The notes under the pieces are model-generated. The model ran no database searches. It saw only the letters and a program-made list of their open reading frames with translations, and had not been told where the DNA came from. Of a stretch of DNA of 20,690 nt, positions 7,579 to 14,799 are shown in pieces (positions within the stretch are counted from its first letter, which is position 1; every line of letters starts with the position of its first letter). A program made the position numbers and the translations under genes. Source of the DNA: Helcococcus bovis (GTDB taxonomy: Bacteria > Bacillota > Clostridia > Tissierellales > Peptoniphilaceae); assembly GCF_046035435.1 (NCBI RefSeq), contig NZ_JBFNFH010000025.1, one strand, 5' to 3'.

Positions 7579-8256
7579 ATGAAAAAAATTATAAGCTCAA
7601 TTTTGGCTTTAGTTTTAGTGTTTTCTTTAGTTGCTTGTGGTTCAACCACAAAAAAAGAAACAATGAAGGAAACAGCAAAAGAAACAATTCAAGAAGAAAC
7701 AAAAGCAGAAAATCCTGCAGAAAAAAAATATATATCAGTAGCTATAGATGATAAACATGCTATTGCAACAAATGACAATAAAACATTTGAAATATATGAA
7801 TTAAGTTCAAAATATCACCCAACACTATCAATGGGGAATAAATATGAATTTAAGATTGATCCTGCAAAGATTCAAGGTGATAAATTAACATTTGATAAAG
7901 ATTTAGAAATGTTAGGAATTAAAGTAGGGTTCCCATTATCAGCTCAAGGATATCAAAAATTAATGGAAAAAGTTAAAAATGTAAAAGTTGTTGATACAAG
8001 AGATGCTAAATCTTTTGGAGAAAAGACAGTTGAAGGCGCTGTAAATATTAATGGGGCAGAAGCATTAAAAGCTGTAAAATCTAGAAAAATTAAAGATTTT
8101 AAAAATGATAGCTTAAAAGACTTTACATCAAAAGATATAGTAGTTGTATTTGGTAATTCACCAGAAGAAAATGCAGCTGTTGCAGAAATATTATTTAATG
8201 TTTCACATGTAATGGTTACATTTAATGGTGGAGATATAAAAGAAGTTTTAAAATAA
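7579..8256 (+). CDS. Lipoprotein with a cysteine-less rhodanese-like domain
   Basis: The 225-residue product has a lipoprotein signal peptide with lipobox LVAC and lipidated Cys20, then a Lys/Glu/Thr-rich spacer to about residue 48 that lifts the protein off the membrane. A small beta-rich region (about 49-115) precedes a rhodanese-like fold at about 136-225. It shows the VVDTRD strand-turn (137-142), the GAVNI strand, a VVVF strand (188-191) and a C-terminal FNGGDIKEV like the rhodanese end motif. At the active-site loop, where rhodaneses have Cys, this protein has Gly192-Asn193, and the usual Arg is replaced by Glu. It is therefore not expected to transfer sulfur and may bind a ligand or partner. 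It appears monocistronic, preceded by a 70-bp repeat and followed by a shared bidirectional terminator. Confidence 0.75.
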   Translation: MKKIISSILALVLVFSLVACGSTTKKETMKETAKETIQEETKAENPAEKKYISVAIDDKHAIATNDNKTFEIYELSSKYHPTLSMGNKYEFKIDPAKIQGDKLTFDKDLEMLGIKVGFPLSAQGYQKLMEKVKNVKVVDTRDAKSFGEKTVEGAVNINGAEALKAVKSRKIKDFKNDSLKDFTSKDIVVVFGNSPEENAAVAEILFNVSHVMVTFNGGDIKEVLK

Positions 8257-8262
8257 TAAAAT

Positions 8263-8328
8263 AAATTCCACTTATGATAATTGTAATTGCTTGGGTTCAA
8301 GCTTACAACTTCTTAAGTGGAATTTTTT
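8263..8328. terminator. Bidirectional terminator between convergent genes
   Basis: Outer arms AAATTCCACTTA (8263-8274) and TAAGTGGAATTT (8314-8325) pair perfectly. Inside, TTGTAA pairs with TTACAA, and GCTTG with CAAGC around a GGTT loop. T runs follow on the plus strand (8323-8328), and a T-rich flank lies on the minus strand, so it can end both transcripts. Confidence 0.88.
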
Positions 8329-9688
8329 ATTTTAATTTAAATTTATTCATTCTTTCAGTATTAAGTTTTTTTATCAATGATGAAAAAGAATTATTTAATT
8401 CTTTATAAGCTTCTTCGGATGTTTTAGGTTTTATAGAATTCCATGATAAAATAGATGTTTTCCATATTTCCCATACTTCATCGTATTCCTTAAATAAAGG
8501 TTTTTGTTTTGATTCTGAATAGGAATCAATTACATTTTTTATTATCTCTTTATCATTTTTTGTAAGGTCAGATTCTTCATAAGTTTTATAGCTAACATTT
8601 TCTAATATTTTACCTGTATATTTATATAATTCTATAGCATTTTTGGGGTTAATAATTTCTTCGATTAATTTTATAGCTAATTTTTTTTCTTCTTTTTTAT
8701 CTTCAATTCTAGAGTTAATTCCTAAAGCCCAGCCACTCTTCCAATGAGAAAGAGGTTTGTTAAATATGGTTGTATTAGATAGAGGATATACATTAACATT
8801 TCCCTTATTTATTTCATTTGATAATGTCTTATTTATAGATGTCGCCCATGGTCCATCTATCATCACAACACCTTTTTTTTCTGTACTAAAATTTTTAGAT
8901 ATATATTTATAGCTTGTTTTAGGGTTAAGTAATCCACTTCCTGATTCGTCATGTTTTTTCCAGTAATTAAATATGGCATCAAATACTTGTTTTTTATTTT
9001 TATCTAAGTTTTTGTATTCAATGGCATAATCAGAAGTAAATTTTCCTCCGTCTAGATTTAATAAATTTATATTTCCAGCATTATTTAATGCTGCAGCATA
9101 CCATCCTTCATAAATTGGTAAAAGAATGTTATCTTTATCATTTAATTTAGTAAATTCTATTTTTTTATTTAAATCAATTTTTTCGGATTTTGCATTTTTT
9201 GTATTTACATAAGATATTAAAGTTTCTAAATTGAAAGGAAAACCATAATATTCATTATTAATTTTTACATTTCCAGCTAAACCTTTATCAAAATTTTCAA
9301 AACCACCAAGTTTATTTGCTATTTTTTCTGAAGGAATGGGAGCTAAAATATTTTTAGTGTATAGACTAGAAAATTTATCTAAAGGAAATGCAAACACATC
9401 TGGAGCATCAGGGTTTAACATGTCTGTGTTTAACACATTAAGCACTTCAAATGCTGATATTTCCTTTATGTTTATTTTTGCATCAGGATTTTCTTTAATG
9501 ATTTTTTTTATAATTTTTTCATAATAAGGGATCCAATTTTTATCAGCTGTTATAGAAATTGTTCCTTTTAGATTATTATCTTTCTTTACTTCTTTTTTTG
9601 TTTCATCTATTTTAACAGATTTGGAACATGCAGTTAAACATAATATAAATATTAGTAAAAATGCCAATACTTTATTTTGTTTTTTCAT
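8327..9688 (-). CDS. Extracellular solute-binding lipoprotein, maltodextrin type (family 1)
   Basis: The 453-residue protein has a lipoprotein signal peptide with lipobox LTAC and Cys21, followed by a family 1 solute-binding fold. Typical features are the opening GTISITADKNWIPYYEKI, the DAPDVFAFPLDKF segment, the YGFPFNLETLISYVN hinge strand and VVMIDGPWATS, which resembles the GPWA motif of maltose/maltodextrin binding proteins. It would capture malto-oligosaccharides outside the membrane and deliver them to an ABC permease. The permease genes are not in this window, so it either works with a distant transporter or is a sensor. It is divergent from the GH13 enzyme gene and both start from a 111-bp shared promoter region, which supports a glucan role. 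The ATG is preceded by AGGAG at 9694-9698. Confidence 0.85.
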   Translation of the reverse strand: MKKQNKVLAFLLIFILCLTACSKSVKIDETKKEVKKDNNLKGTISITADKNWIPYYEKIIKKIIKENPDAKINIKEISAFEVLNVLNTDMLNPDAPDVFAFPLDKFSSLYTKNILAPIPSEKIANKLGGFENFDKGLAGNVKINNEYYGFPFNLETLISYVNTKNAKSEKIDLNKKIEFTKLNDKDNILLPIYEGWYAAALNNAGNINLLNLDGGKFTSDYAIEYKNLDKNKKQVFDAIFNYWKKHDESGSGLLNPKTSYKYISKNFSTEKKGVVMIDGPWATSINKTLSNEINKGNVNVYPLSNTTIFNKPLSHWKSGWALGINSRIEDKKEEKKLAIKLIEEIINPKNAIELYKYTGKILENVSYKTYEESDLTKNDKEIIKNVIDSYSESKQKPLFKEYDEVWEIWKTSILSWNSIKPKTSEEAYKELNNSFSSLIKKLNTERMNKFKLK

Positions 9689-9719
9689 ATCATCTCCTAT
9701 TTTATTTATTTATATAAGA

Positions 9720-9748
9720 ATTGTACAACTATTAAAATAATTTTGCAA
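9720..9748 (-). promoter_or_regulatory. Promoter of the binding-protein gene
   Basis: On the minus strand, TTGCAA (9743-9748) and TACAAT (9720-9725) are spaced by exactly 17 bases, about 32 bases upstream of the start codon. It overlaps the promoter of the divergent amylase gene, so a single bound regulator could control both. Confidence 0.65.
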
Positions 9749-9751
9749 ATT

Positions 9752-9760
9752 TGATATAAT
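9752..9760 (+). promoter_or_regulatory. Extended -10 promoter of the GH13 enzyme gene
   Basis: TGATATAAT is a perfect TGn-TATAAT extended -10 element about 40 bases before the ATG. The -35 position (9732-9737, TTAAAA) is weak, as is usual with extended -10 promoters. I see no clear CcpA cre site in the shared region. Confidence 0.65.
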
Positions 9761-9799
9761 TATAGTTAACATATTTAATTAAAAGATTTCGGAGGAAAT

Positions 9800-11425
9800 A
9801 TGAATATTACAGCAATTTTTCATGAACATGAATCAAATTATTCATTTGCGATGGAAAATAATAAAATAGTAATAAGACTAAGAGTTAGTAAGTTTGATGA
9901 TTTAAAAGTTTACCTAGTTTATGGTAAAAAATATGATTATCAAAATGAACAAAGTGAAATAGAAATGCATATAAAATATGAGGATGAATTTTTTTGTTAT
10001 TTTGAATCTACAATTGATGTTGAAGATAAAAGGTTTGCTTATATTTTTAAGATTATTGAAAATGGTAAAACATATTATTATAGCGAGGATGGATTAACTG
10101 AAAAATATGATTTTTTCAATAGTTTTTATAATTTTTTTCAAATACCTTATATCAATGAAATTGATATTCATAAAGAAGTTAAATGGTTGAAAAATGCAGT
10201 TTTCTATCAAATTTTTATAGATAGATTTCTAATCGGAGATAAAGAAAAAGATAAATCATATATTAATCTTAAATGGGGAGATAAACCTAATCCTAAAAGT
10301 TTTGCCGGGGGAGATTTAAAAGGTATTATTGAAAAATTAGAATATATAAAATCTTTAGGAGTTAATGTAATTTATTTAACACCAATATTTTCATCAATTT
10401 CAAATCATAAATATGATATAAATGATTTTTTTGAAGTTGATAAACATTTTGGTAGTAAAAAAGTTTTGAAAGAATTGGTTGATAAAGCTCATGATTTAGG
10501 GATAAAGATAGTTTTAGATGCTGTATTTAATCATTGTTCGGATCAGTTAATGCAATTTGACGATGTTAAGAAAAATGGTCTGAAATCAAAATATCATAAT
10601 TGGTTTATAATTGACGGTGATTATCCTGATATGGAAAATGTTAATTATGAGACTTTTGCTTCTGTTTCATATATGCCAAAGTTTAATACGTCTAATCCAG
10701 AAGTATCAGAATTTTTATTAAATGTTGCAAAATATTGGACAAACGAAATTGGTATAGATGGATGGAGACTTGATGTTTCTGATGAATTGTCACATGATTT
10801 TTGGAGACAATTTAGAAAAGAAATCAAATCTATTAATGAAGATATCGCAATAATTGGGGAGTCTTGGCATAATTCATATCCGTTTTTACAAGGAGATCAA
10901 TTTGATTCAATAATGAATTATGCATTTACAAAATCTTGTTTAGATTATTTTGCATGGGGCAATATAAGTGCTGAGGATATGTCAAATAAGTTAAATACAA
11001 TTTTAATTAGAAATAAGACTCAGGTAAATAATATGATGTTAAATCTTTTAGATTCTCATGATACTTTGCGATTCTTTACTCAGGTAAAAAAAGATAGGAA
11101 AAAAATGTTATCAGCTATTGCCTTAATGACATTTTTCCCGGGAGCTTCCATGATTTATTATGGAACTGAAATTAAAATGGAAGGCGGATTTGATCCTGAT
11201 TCAAGAAGAACTTTCAATTGGAATAAGGATGAATGGGATATAGAATTTATGGATGAATTAAAGAAATTATTAAAAATAAAAGCTGAAAATAAATTGCTAA
11301 AAAATGGAGATATTAAGATATATTCCAAAGATGAATGTTTAATTGTTGAAAGATATATTGATGATTCTAAAATTACTTTGAAAATTAATGAAAATTTTGA
11401 AATTGAAATATTTAATATTATGTAG
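9800..11425 (+). CDS. Cytoplasmic GH13 alpha-glucan hydrolase (neopullulanase/cyclomaltodextrinase-like)
   Basis: The 541-residue enzyme lacks a signal peptide and should cut imported malto-oligosaccharides in the cytoplasm. Residues 1 to about 125 form a beta-rich N-terminal domain like those of neopullulanase-type enzymes. The (beta/alpha)8 barrel begins near FYQIFIDRF (family norm has FPDRF). All four GH13 regions are present: DAVFNH (Asp240-His245), GWRLDVSDE with nucleophile Asp325, IIGESWH with acid/base Glu354, and LLDSHD with Asp421. A short C-terminal beta domain closes the protein. GGAGG at 9791-9795 supports the start. The gene is divergent from a maltodextrin-type binding lipoprotein and ends at a hairpin terminator. 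The precise specificity (cyclodextrin, pullulan or linear dextrin) cannot be read from the sequence. Confidence 0.9.
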   Translation: MNITAIFHEHESNYSFAMENNKIVIRLRVSKFDDLKVYLVYGKKYDYQNEQSEIEMHIKYEDEFFCYFESTIDVEDKRFAYIFKIIENGKTYYYSEDGLTEKYDFFNSFYNFFQIPYINEIDIHKEVKWLKNAVFYQIFIDRFLIGDKEKDKSYINLKWGDKPNPKSFAGGDLKGIIEKLEYIKSLGVNVIYLTPIFSSISNHKYDINDFFEVDKHFGSKKVLKELVDKAHDLGIKIVLDAVFNHCSDQLMQFDDVKKNGLKSKYHNWFIIDGDYPDMENVNYETFASVSYMPKFNTSNPEVSEFLLNVAKYWTNEIGIDGWRLDVSDELSHDFWRQFRKEIKSINEDIAIIGESWHNSYPFLQGDQFDSIMNYAFTKSCLDYFAWGNISAEDMSNKLNTILIRNKTQVNNMMLNLLDSHDTLRFFTQVKKDRKKMLSAIALMTFFPGASMIYYGTEIKMEGGFDPDSRRTFNWNKDEWDIEFMDELKKLLKIKAENKLLKNGDIKIYSKDECLIVERYIDDSKITLKINENFEIEIFNIM

Positions 11426-11475
11426 AAAATGGCTGTTGCATATTGACTTTTATAATATGAAACAGCCATTTTCTT
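11425..11475 (+). terminator. Terminator of the GH13 gene
   Basis: Arms 11425-11444 and 11454-11473 form a 20-bp stem with one mismatch around a 9-base loop, starting at the last base of the stop codon. The stem contains TGGCTGTT and AACAGCCA, and the 3' arm ends in a T-rich stretch. Confidence 0.8.
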
Positions 11476-11567
11476 AACCTTAAATAGACATTATTACTAA
11501 TAATTTTTAGAAAATTTATTACATTTGACTGTATAATTTTTGGTATTACCATTTAATATATACTGTT

Positions 11568-11608
11568 AAAATGTAATTTTATGTGTCCAGCTTATAGGTA
11601 GTAGTTTA
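11568..11608 (+). repeat. Dispersed repeat head, copy B
   Basis: This is the second copy of the block at 7091-7132, with the same AAAATGT-ATTTT, GTGT-CAG and TTATAGGTAGTA order. The stretch 11476-11567 before it shows nothing I can name beyond AT-rich sequence. Confidence 0.65.
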
Positions 11609-11628
11609 ATATCTACTGTTTTGAAAAA

Positions 11629-11736
11629 TATGGAAGAAAAAGCAAAAATGAGAAATACTACCGTATTTTGCCTCTGGGAAAGTATGGAAGAAAAAATAAA
11701 TTCTTTATTTTCTACCCTGCTTTAGTATAAAAGAGA
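11629..11736 (+). repeat. Degenerate 54-bp tandem repeat
   Basis: Two units begin at 11629 and 11683 with the same 13 bases (TATGGAAGAAAAA) and carry CTACC at the same internal offset. The unit size and the ATGG-A-AAAAA and TACC landmarks recall the 53-bp units at 7211-7347, so both gaps appear to hold one repeat family. GGTAGTA (11597-11603) can pair with TACTACC (11656-11662). A 31-codon open frame inside lacks a ribosome binding site. Confidence 0.5.
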
Positions 11737-11763
11737 ATTTTGTATATAAATTTTGACTATTAC

Positions 11764-11796
11764 AAAAAAAATAAACGTGTAAAAGTACACGTTTAT
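11764..11796 (-). terminator. Intrinsic terminator of the tRNA pair
   Basis: Read on the minus strand, a perfect 11-bp stem (ATAAACGTGTA and TACACGTTTAT, 11771-11796) with a 4-base loop is followed by seven T (11770-11764). It lies 10 bases past the encoded CCA end of tRNA-Thr and ends the tRNA transcript. Confidence 0.92.
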
Positions 11797-11806
11797 ATTA
11801 TAAAAA

Positions 11807-11882
11807 TGGTGCTGGAAACAGGATTTGAACCCGCAACCCACTGATTACGATTCAGTAGCTCTACCAATTGAGCCATTCCAGC
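11807..11882 (-). tRNA. tRNA-Thr (anticodon CGU)
   Basis: The 76-base gene has a perfect 7-bp acceptor stem (GCTGGAA with TTCCAGC), an encoded CCA end, a D arm with AATTGGTAGA, and a T arm with GGTTCAAATCC. The anticodon stem ACTGA/TCAGT encloses the loop ATCGTAA, so the anticodon is CGT and it reads ACG. It lies 9 bases downstream of tRNA-Ser. Confidence 0.95.
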
Positions 11883-11891
11883 ATATTAAAT

Positions 11892-11981
11892 TGGCGGAAA
11901 GGATGGGATTTGAACCCATGTGAGTTATACACTCCAACGGTTTTCGAGGCCGCCCCGTTATGACCACTTCGGTACCTTTCC
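11892..11981 (-). tRNA. tRNA-Ser (anticodon CGA)
   Basis: The 90-base gene has a 7-bp acceptor stem (GGAAAGG with CCTTTCC), G discriminator, encoded CCA and the long variable arm typical of tRNA-Ser (GAGT paired with ACTC). The anticodon loop is CTCGAAA, giving CGA, which reads TCG. The anticodon stem GCGGC/ACCGT has a G-U at its outer pair and a C-A mismatch next to the loop. Confidence 0.94.
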
Positions 11982-11999
11982 ACTCCACTTATATAAAAT

Positions 12000-12005
12000 A
12001 TTATA
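12000..12005 (-). promoter_or_regulatory. -10 box of the tRNA pair
   Basis: A perfect TATAAT on the minus strand lies 18 bases upstream of tRNA-Ser, leaving a short leader. The -35 region 17 bases further on is a weak match. Confidence 0.5.
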
Positions 12006-12059
12006 TCATTTATGAACGTGTTTTAAAAGTAGTTTATAAATGAATTTTTGGTATTGATA

Positions 12060-12068
12060 TGGTATTAT
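12060..12068 (+). promoter_or_regulatory. Possible extended -10 promoter of the mgtE operon
   Basis: TGGTATTAT matches TGn-TATNAT about 28 bases before the chosen ATG of the first mgtE. No good -35 box is visible. Only 115 bp separate this gene from tRNA-Ser, too little for an M-box magnesium riboswitch, and I see none of its conserved parts. Confidence 0.4.
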
Positions 12069-12096
12069 TAGTATAGGAAATACTGTGGAGTTTATT

Positions 12097-13440
12097 ATGA
12101 ATGAAGAAAATAAAGTTGAATTATTGAGATTGTTAAAAATCAATAATTATAGAGAACTAAAAGATAATTTAATAAAGTTTAATGAAGTTGATATCGCCGA
12201 ATTTTTGCAAGATATTGATAAATTGGAGGCTTTAGCAATTTTTAGATTATTGCCTGAAGCAATTGCAATAGAGACTTTTTCATATTTAGAGTCTGATGTA
12301 CAAGAACAGTTTATTTCAGCTATGACTAGTTATGAAACTGTAGAATTGGTAGATAAATTATATATCGATGATATGGTTGATTTACTTGAAGAAATGCCTA
12401 ATAGCATTGTAAATAAAATCATGCGAAATCTTAAAGGAGAAAAAAGAAATTTAATAAATGAATATTTAAATTATCCTAAAGATTCGGCAGGTTCTATAAT
12501 GACATCAGCCTTTTTTTCTGTTAATGAGAATAGGACGATTCAAGATATATTAAAAAAAATGAGAAAGTTAGATTTATTAGATGAATCTTTTTATACTTTA
12601 TATATTACTGATAATAATAATGTTTTAAAGGGATATGTTGAAATTAGAGAAATGTTAATAAATCAGCCTGATACTAAAATTAGTGATATATTAAATGAAA
12701 ATGTTGTTTATGTTGAAACTACTGATGATAAAGAAGAAGTTGCAAAATTAATTGATAAGTACGAATTTCTGACTATTCCAGTTGTAGATAAAGAAAAAAA
12801 ATTAGTTGGGGTAGTTACATTTGATGATGCTATTCAGGTATTGAATGAGGAAACAGAAGAAGATTTTTCTAAGATGGCAGCTATTACTCCTAATGAAAAT
12901 AAATATTTGGACACCTCGATATTTGAGTTATCTAAGATGAGATTTTTATGGCTTCTATTACTTATGATGTCATCGACTTTATCACAATTTGTAATTAATA
13001 GTTTTAATGATGTAATCACAGCTTTAACTGGATTAGTTGCTTTTATGCCTATGCTGACTGATTCCGCTGGAAATGCTGGATCACAGTCATCTACTACGAT
13101 TATTCGTGGGCTTTCAATTGGTGAAATTGAATTAAGTGATACACCTAAAATCTTGGCAAAAGAGTTTATGATTGCACTTTTAGTAGGTGTTGGGTTGGCT
13201 GGTATAAATTTTGTTAGAATAATCTTATTTGGTGGAGTTAGCACGATGATGGCATTGTCTGTTTCGTTATCACTTTTAATTACAATTATAATTTCAAAAT
13301 TGATAGGTGCATTATTGCCAGTAGGAGCTACATTATTAAAATGGGATCCAACAATTATGGCAGCACCATTGTTGACTACAATAGTTGATTCTATGTCTTT
13401 ATTTGTTTATTTTACAATCGCAAAATTATTATTGCTTTAG
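12097..13440 (+). CDS. mgtE: MgtE-family magnesium channel, first of a tandem pair
   Basis: The open frame extends to a GTG at 12085, but that GTG overlaps the GTGGAG ribosome binding site (12085-12090), and ATG 12097 with 6-base spacing is the better start. This gives 447 residues, aligned end to end with the 446-residue paralogue next door. The order is MgtE N-domain (about 1-125), the P-x-D-S-A-G-S-I-M-T linker motif, a CBS pair (about 130-255) and five transmembrane helices (about 282-447). The last helix holds AAPLLTTIVD with Asp431, the likely pore Mg2+ site. The pore loop reads T-D-S-A-G-N-A-G-S-Q, with Asp322 and Ala324 where the paralogue has Gly. MgtE imports Mg2+ and is gated by Mg2+ on its cytoplasmic domains. 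Confidence 0.92.
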   Translation: MNEENKVELLRLLKINNYRELKDNLIKFNEVDIAEFLQDIDKLEALAIFRLLPEAIAIETFSYLESDVQEQFISAMTSYETVELVDKLYIDDMVDLLEEMPNSIVNKIMRNLKGEKRNLINEYLNYPKDSAGSIMTSAFFSVNENRTIQDILKKMRKLDLLDESFYTLYITDNNNVLKGYVEIREMLINQPDTKISDILNENVVYVETTDDKEEVAKLIDKYEFLTIPVVDKEKKLVGVVTFDDAIQVLNEETEEDFSKMAAITPNENKYLDTSIFELSKMRFLWLLLLMMSSTLSQFVINSFNDVITALTGLVAFMPMLTDSAGNAGSQSSTTIIRGLSIGEIELSDTPKILAKEFMIALLVGVGLAGINFVRIILFGGVSTMMALSVSLSLLITIIISKLIGALLPVGATLLKWDPTIMAAPLLTTIVDSMSLFVYFTIAKLLLL

Positions 13441-13449
13441 GAGGATTTT

Positions 13450-14790
13450 ATGGAAAAAGATAACAGAGAATTTTTATTAAATCTTCTTAAAGAAAAAAAT
13501 GCAAAACAACTTAGAGAAGAATTAATGAAATATAATGAAGCGGATATTGCTGAATTTATAGAAGAAATCGATGAAGTTCAGACTTTGGCTGTTTTTAGGA
13601 TATTACCTAAAGATATAGCATCGGAAGTATTTGCTTACTTTGATCCAGATATGAAGTTATACTTATTGAATTTAATGACTAATGTAGAATTAACAGAAAT
13701 TGTTGATGATTTGTATATCGATGACTTTGTTGATATGCTTGAGGAATTGCCAGCAAATATTGTTAAAAGAGTCATGAAAGATATTAATCCTGAAAAGAGA
13801 AATATAATCAATCAATATTTACAATATCCTGAAGAATCTGCTGGTTCAATAATGACAGCAGAATTTATAGATATAAAAAAAAGTATGACTGTTGGACAAA
13901 CATTAGAACGTATTAGAAAAGTAGGTATGAAGAGTGAAACAGTTTATACTTTGTATATTACTGATGAAAGTAGAAAACTTGAAGGATATTTGTCCATAAG
14001 AACTATTTTGAAAAATGATGAAAGTGTAGTTGTAGAAACATTAATGGAAGAAGATGTAATTTATGCAAATACATTTGACGACCAGGAAGATATTGCAAAA
14101 TTATTTAAGAAATATGGATTTTTGGCTATCCCAGTTGTGGATAATGAAAAGAGATTAGTAGGTGTAGTTACATTTGATGACGCCGTTGACGTTATGCAAG
14201 AAGAAAGCACAGAAGACTTTGAGTTGATGGCTGCTATGACACCATCAGAAAAACCTTATTTAAAATCTTCTGTATTAGAAATTGCAAAGAATAGATTTGT
14301 GTGGTTGATTATATTGTTACTTACAGCTACAATTACAGGTTCGATAATTAGTAAATACGAACAAATACTTACAGCAGTTACAGGGGTTATAGCATTTTTA
14401 CCTATGATCATTGGTACTGGTGGAAATGCAGGATCACAATCATCGACTATTGTTATTCGTGGGCTATCAATCGGAGAAATAGAGTTAAAAGATTACCCAA
14501 GAGTTTTTGTGAAAGAATTGGGGGTATCTTTAATCGTAGGTATTGGACTTGCATTGTTTAATTATATTAGAATAATTATTTTCGGTGGAAGTGCAGACAT
14601 TGCTTTAACCGTGTCATTAACACTTGTATTTACAATATTGATAGCAAAATCTGTAGGAGGATTACTTCCTATAATAGCTCAAAAGCTTAATATGGATCCT
14701 GCTGTAATGGCAGCTCCACTTATTACTACAATAGTTGATACATTATCATTAATTATTTATGTAATATTTGTGAGTTTAATTTTAATTTAG
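13450..14790 (+). CDS. mgtE: MgtE-family magnesium channel, second of a tandem pair
   Basis: This 446-residue MgtE has the same layout: N-domain (about 1-125), ESAGSIMT linker motif, CBS pair (about 130-250) and five membrane helices (about 280-446). The pore loop is the standard G-T-G-G-N-A-G-S-Q followed by IRGLSIGEI, and Asp430 in TTIVD is the equivalent pore residue. Its AGGAGG site (13439-13444) overlaps the stop codon of the upstream paralogue, so the two are translated together. The copies are colinear without gaps over most of their length but have clearly diverged, which indicates an old duplication rather than a recent one. MgtE channels are dimers, so a mixed dimer is possible. Confidence 0.93.
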   Translation: MEKDNREFLLNLLKEKNAKQLREELMKYNEADIAEFIEEIDEVQTLAVFRILPKDIASEVFAYFDPDMKLYLLNLMTNVELTEIVDDLYIDDFVDMLEELPANIVKRVMKDINPEKRNIINQYLQYPEESAGSIMTAEFIDIKKSMTVGQTLERIRKVGMKSETVYTLYITDESRKLEGYLSIRTILKNDESVVVETLMEEDVIYANTFDDQEDIAKLFKKYGFLAIPVVDNEKRLVGVVTFDDAVDVMQEESTEDFELMAAMTPSEKPYLKSSVLEIAKNRFVWLIILLLTATITGSIISKYEQILTAVTGVIAFLPMIIGTGGNAGSQSSTIVIRGLSIGEIELKDYPRVFVKELGVSLIVGIGLALFNYIRIIIFGGSADIALTVSLTLVFTILIAKSVGGLLPIIAQKLNMDPAVMAAPLITTIVDTLSLIIYVIFVSLILI

Positions 14791-14799
14791 GAGAATTGA

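Noticed and set aside
7524..7751. A 75-codon open frame overlapping the start of the rhodanese-like lipoprotein gene
   Set aside because: It is out of frame with a gene that has a perfect AGGAGG site and lipobox, and its own product looks like translated low-complexity DNA.
11630..11725. A 31-codon open frame starting MEEKAKMRNTT in the gap before the tRNAs
   Set aside because: There is no ribosome binding site before the ATG, and the frame lies within the degenerate 54-bp tandem repeat.
12085..12096. GTG start giving an mgtE product four residues longer
   Set aside because: The GTG is part of the GTGGAG ribosome binding site for ATG 12097, and the shorter form aligns with the neighbouring paralogue.
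11982..12096. M-box magnesium riboswitch before the mgtE pair
   Set aside because: The space is too short for one and no matching stems were visible.
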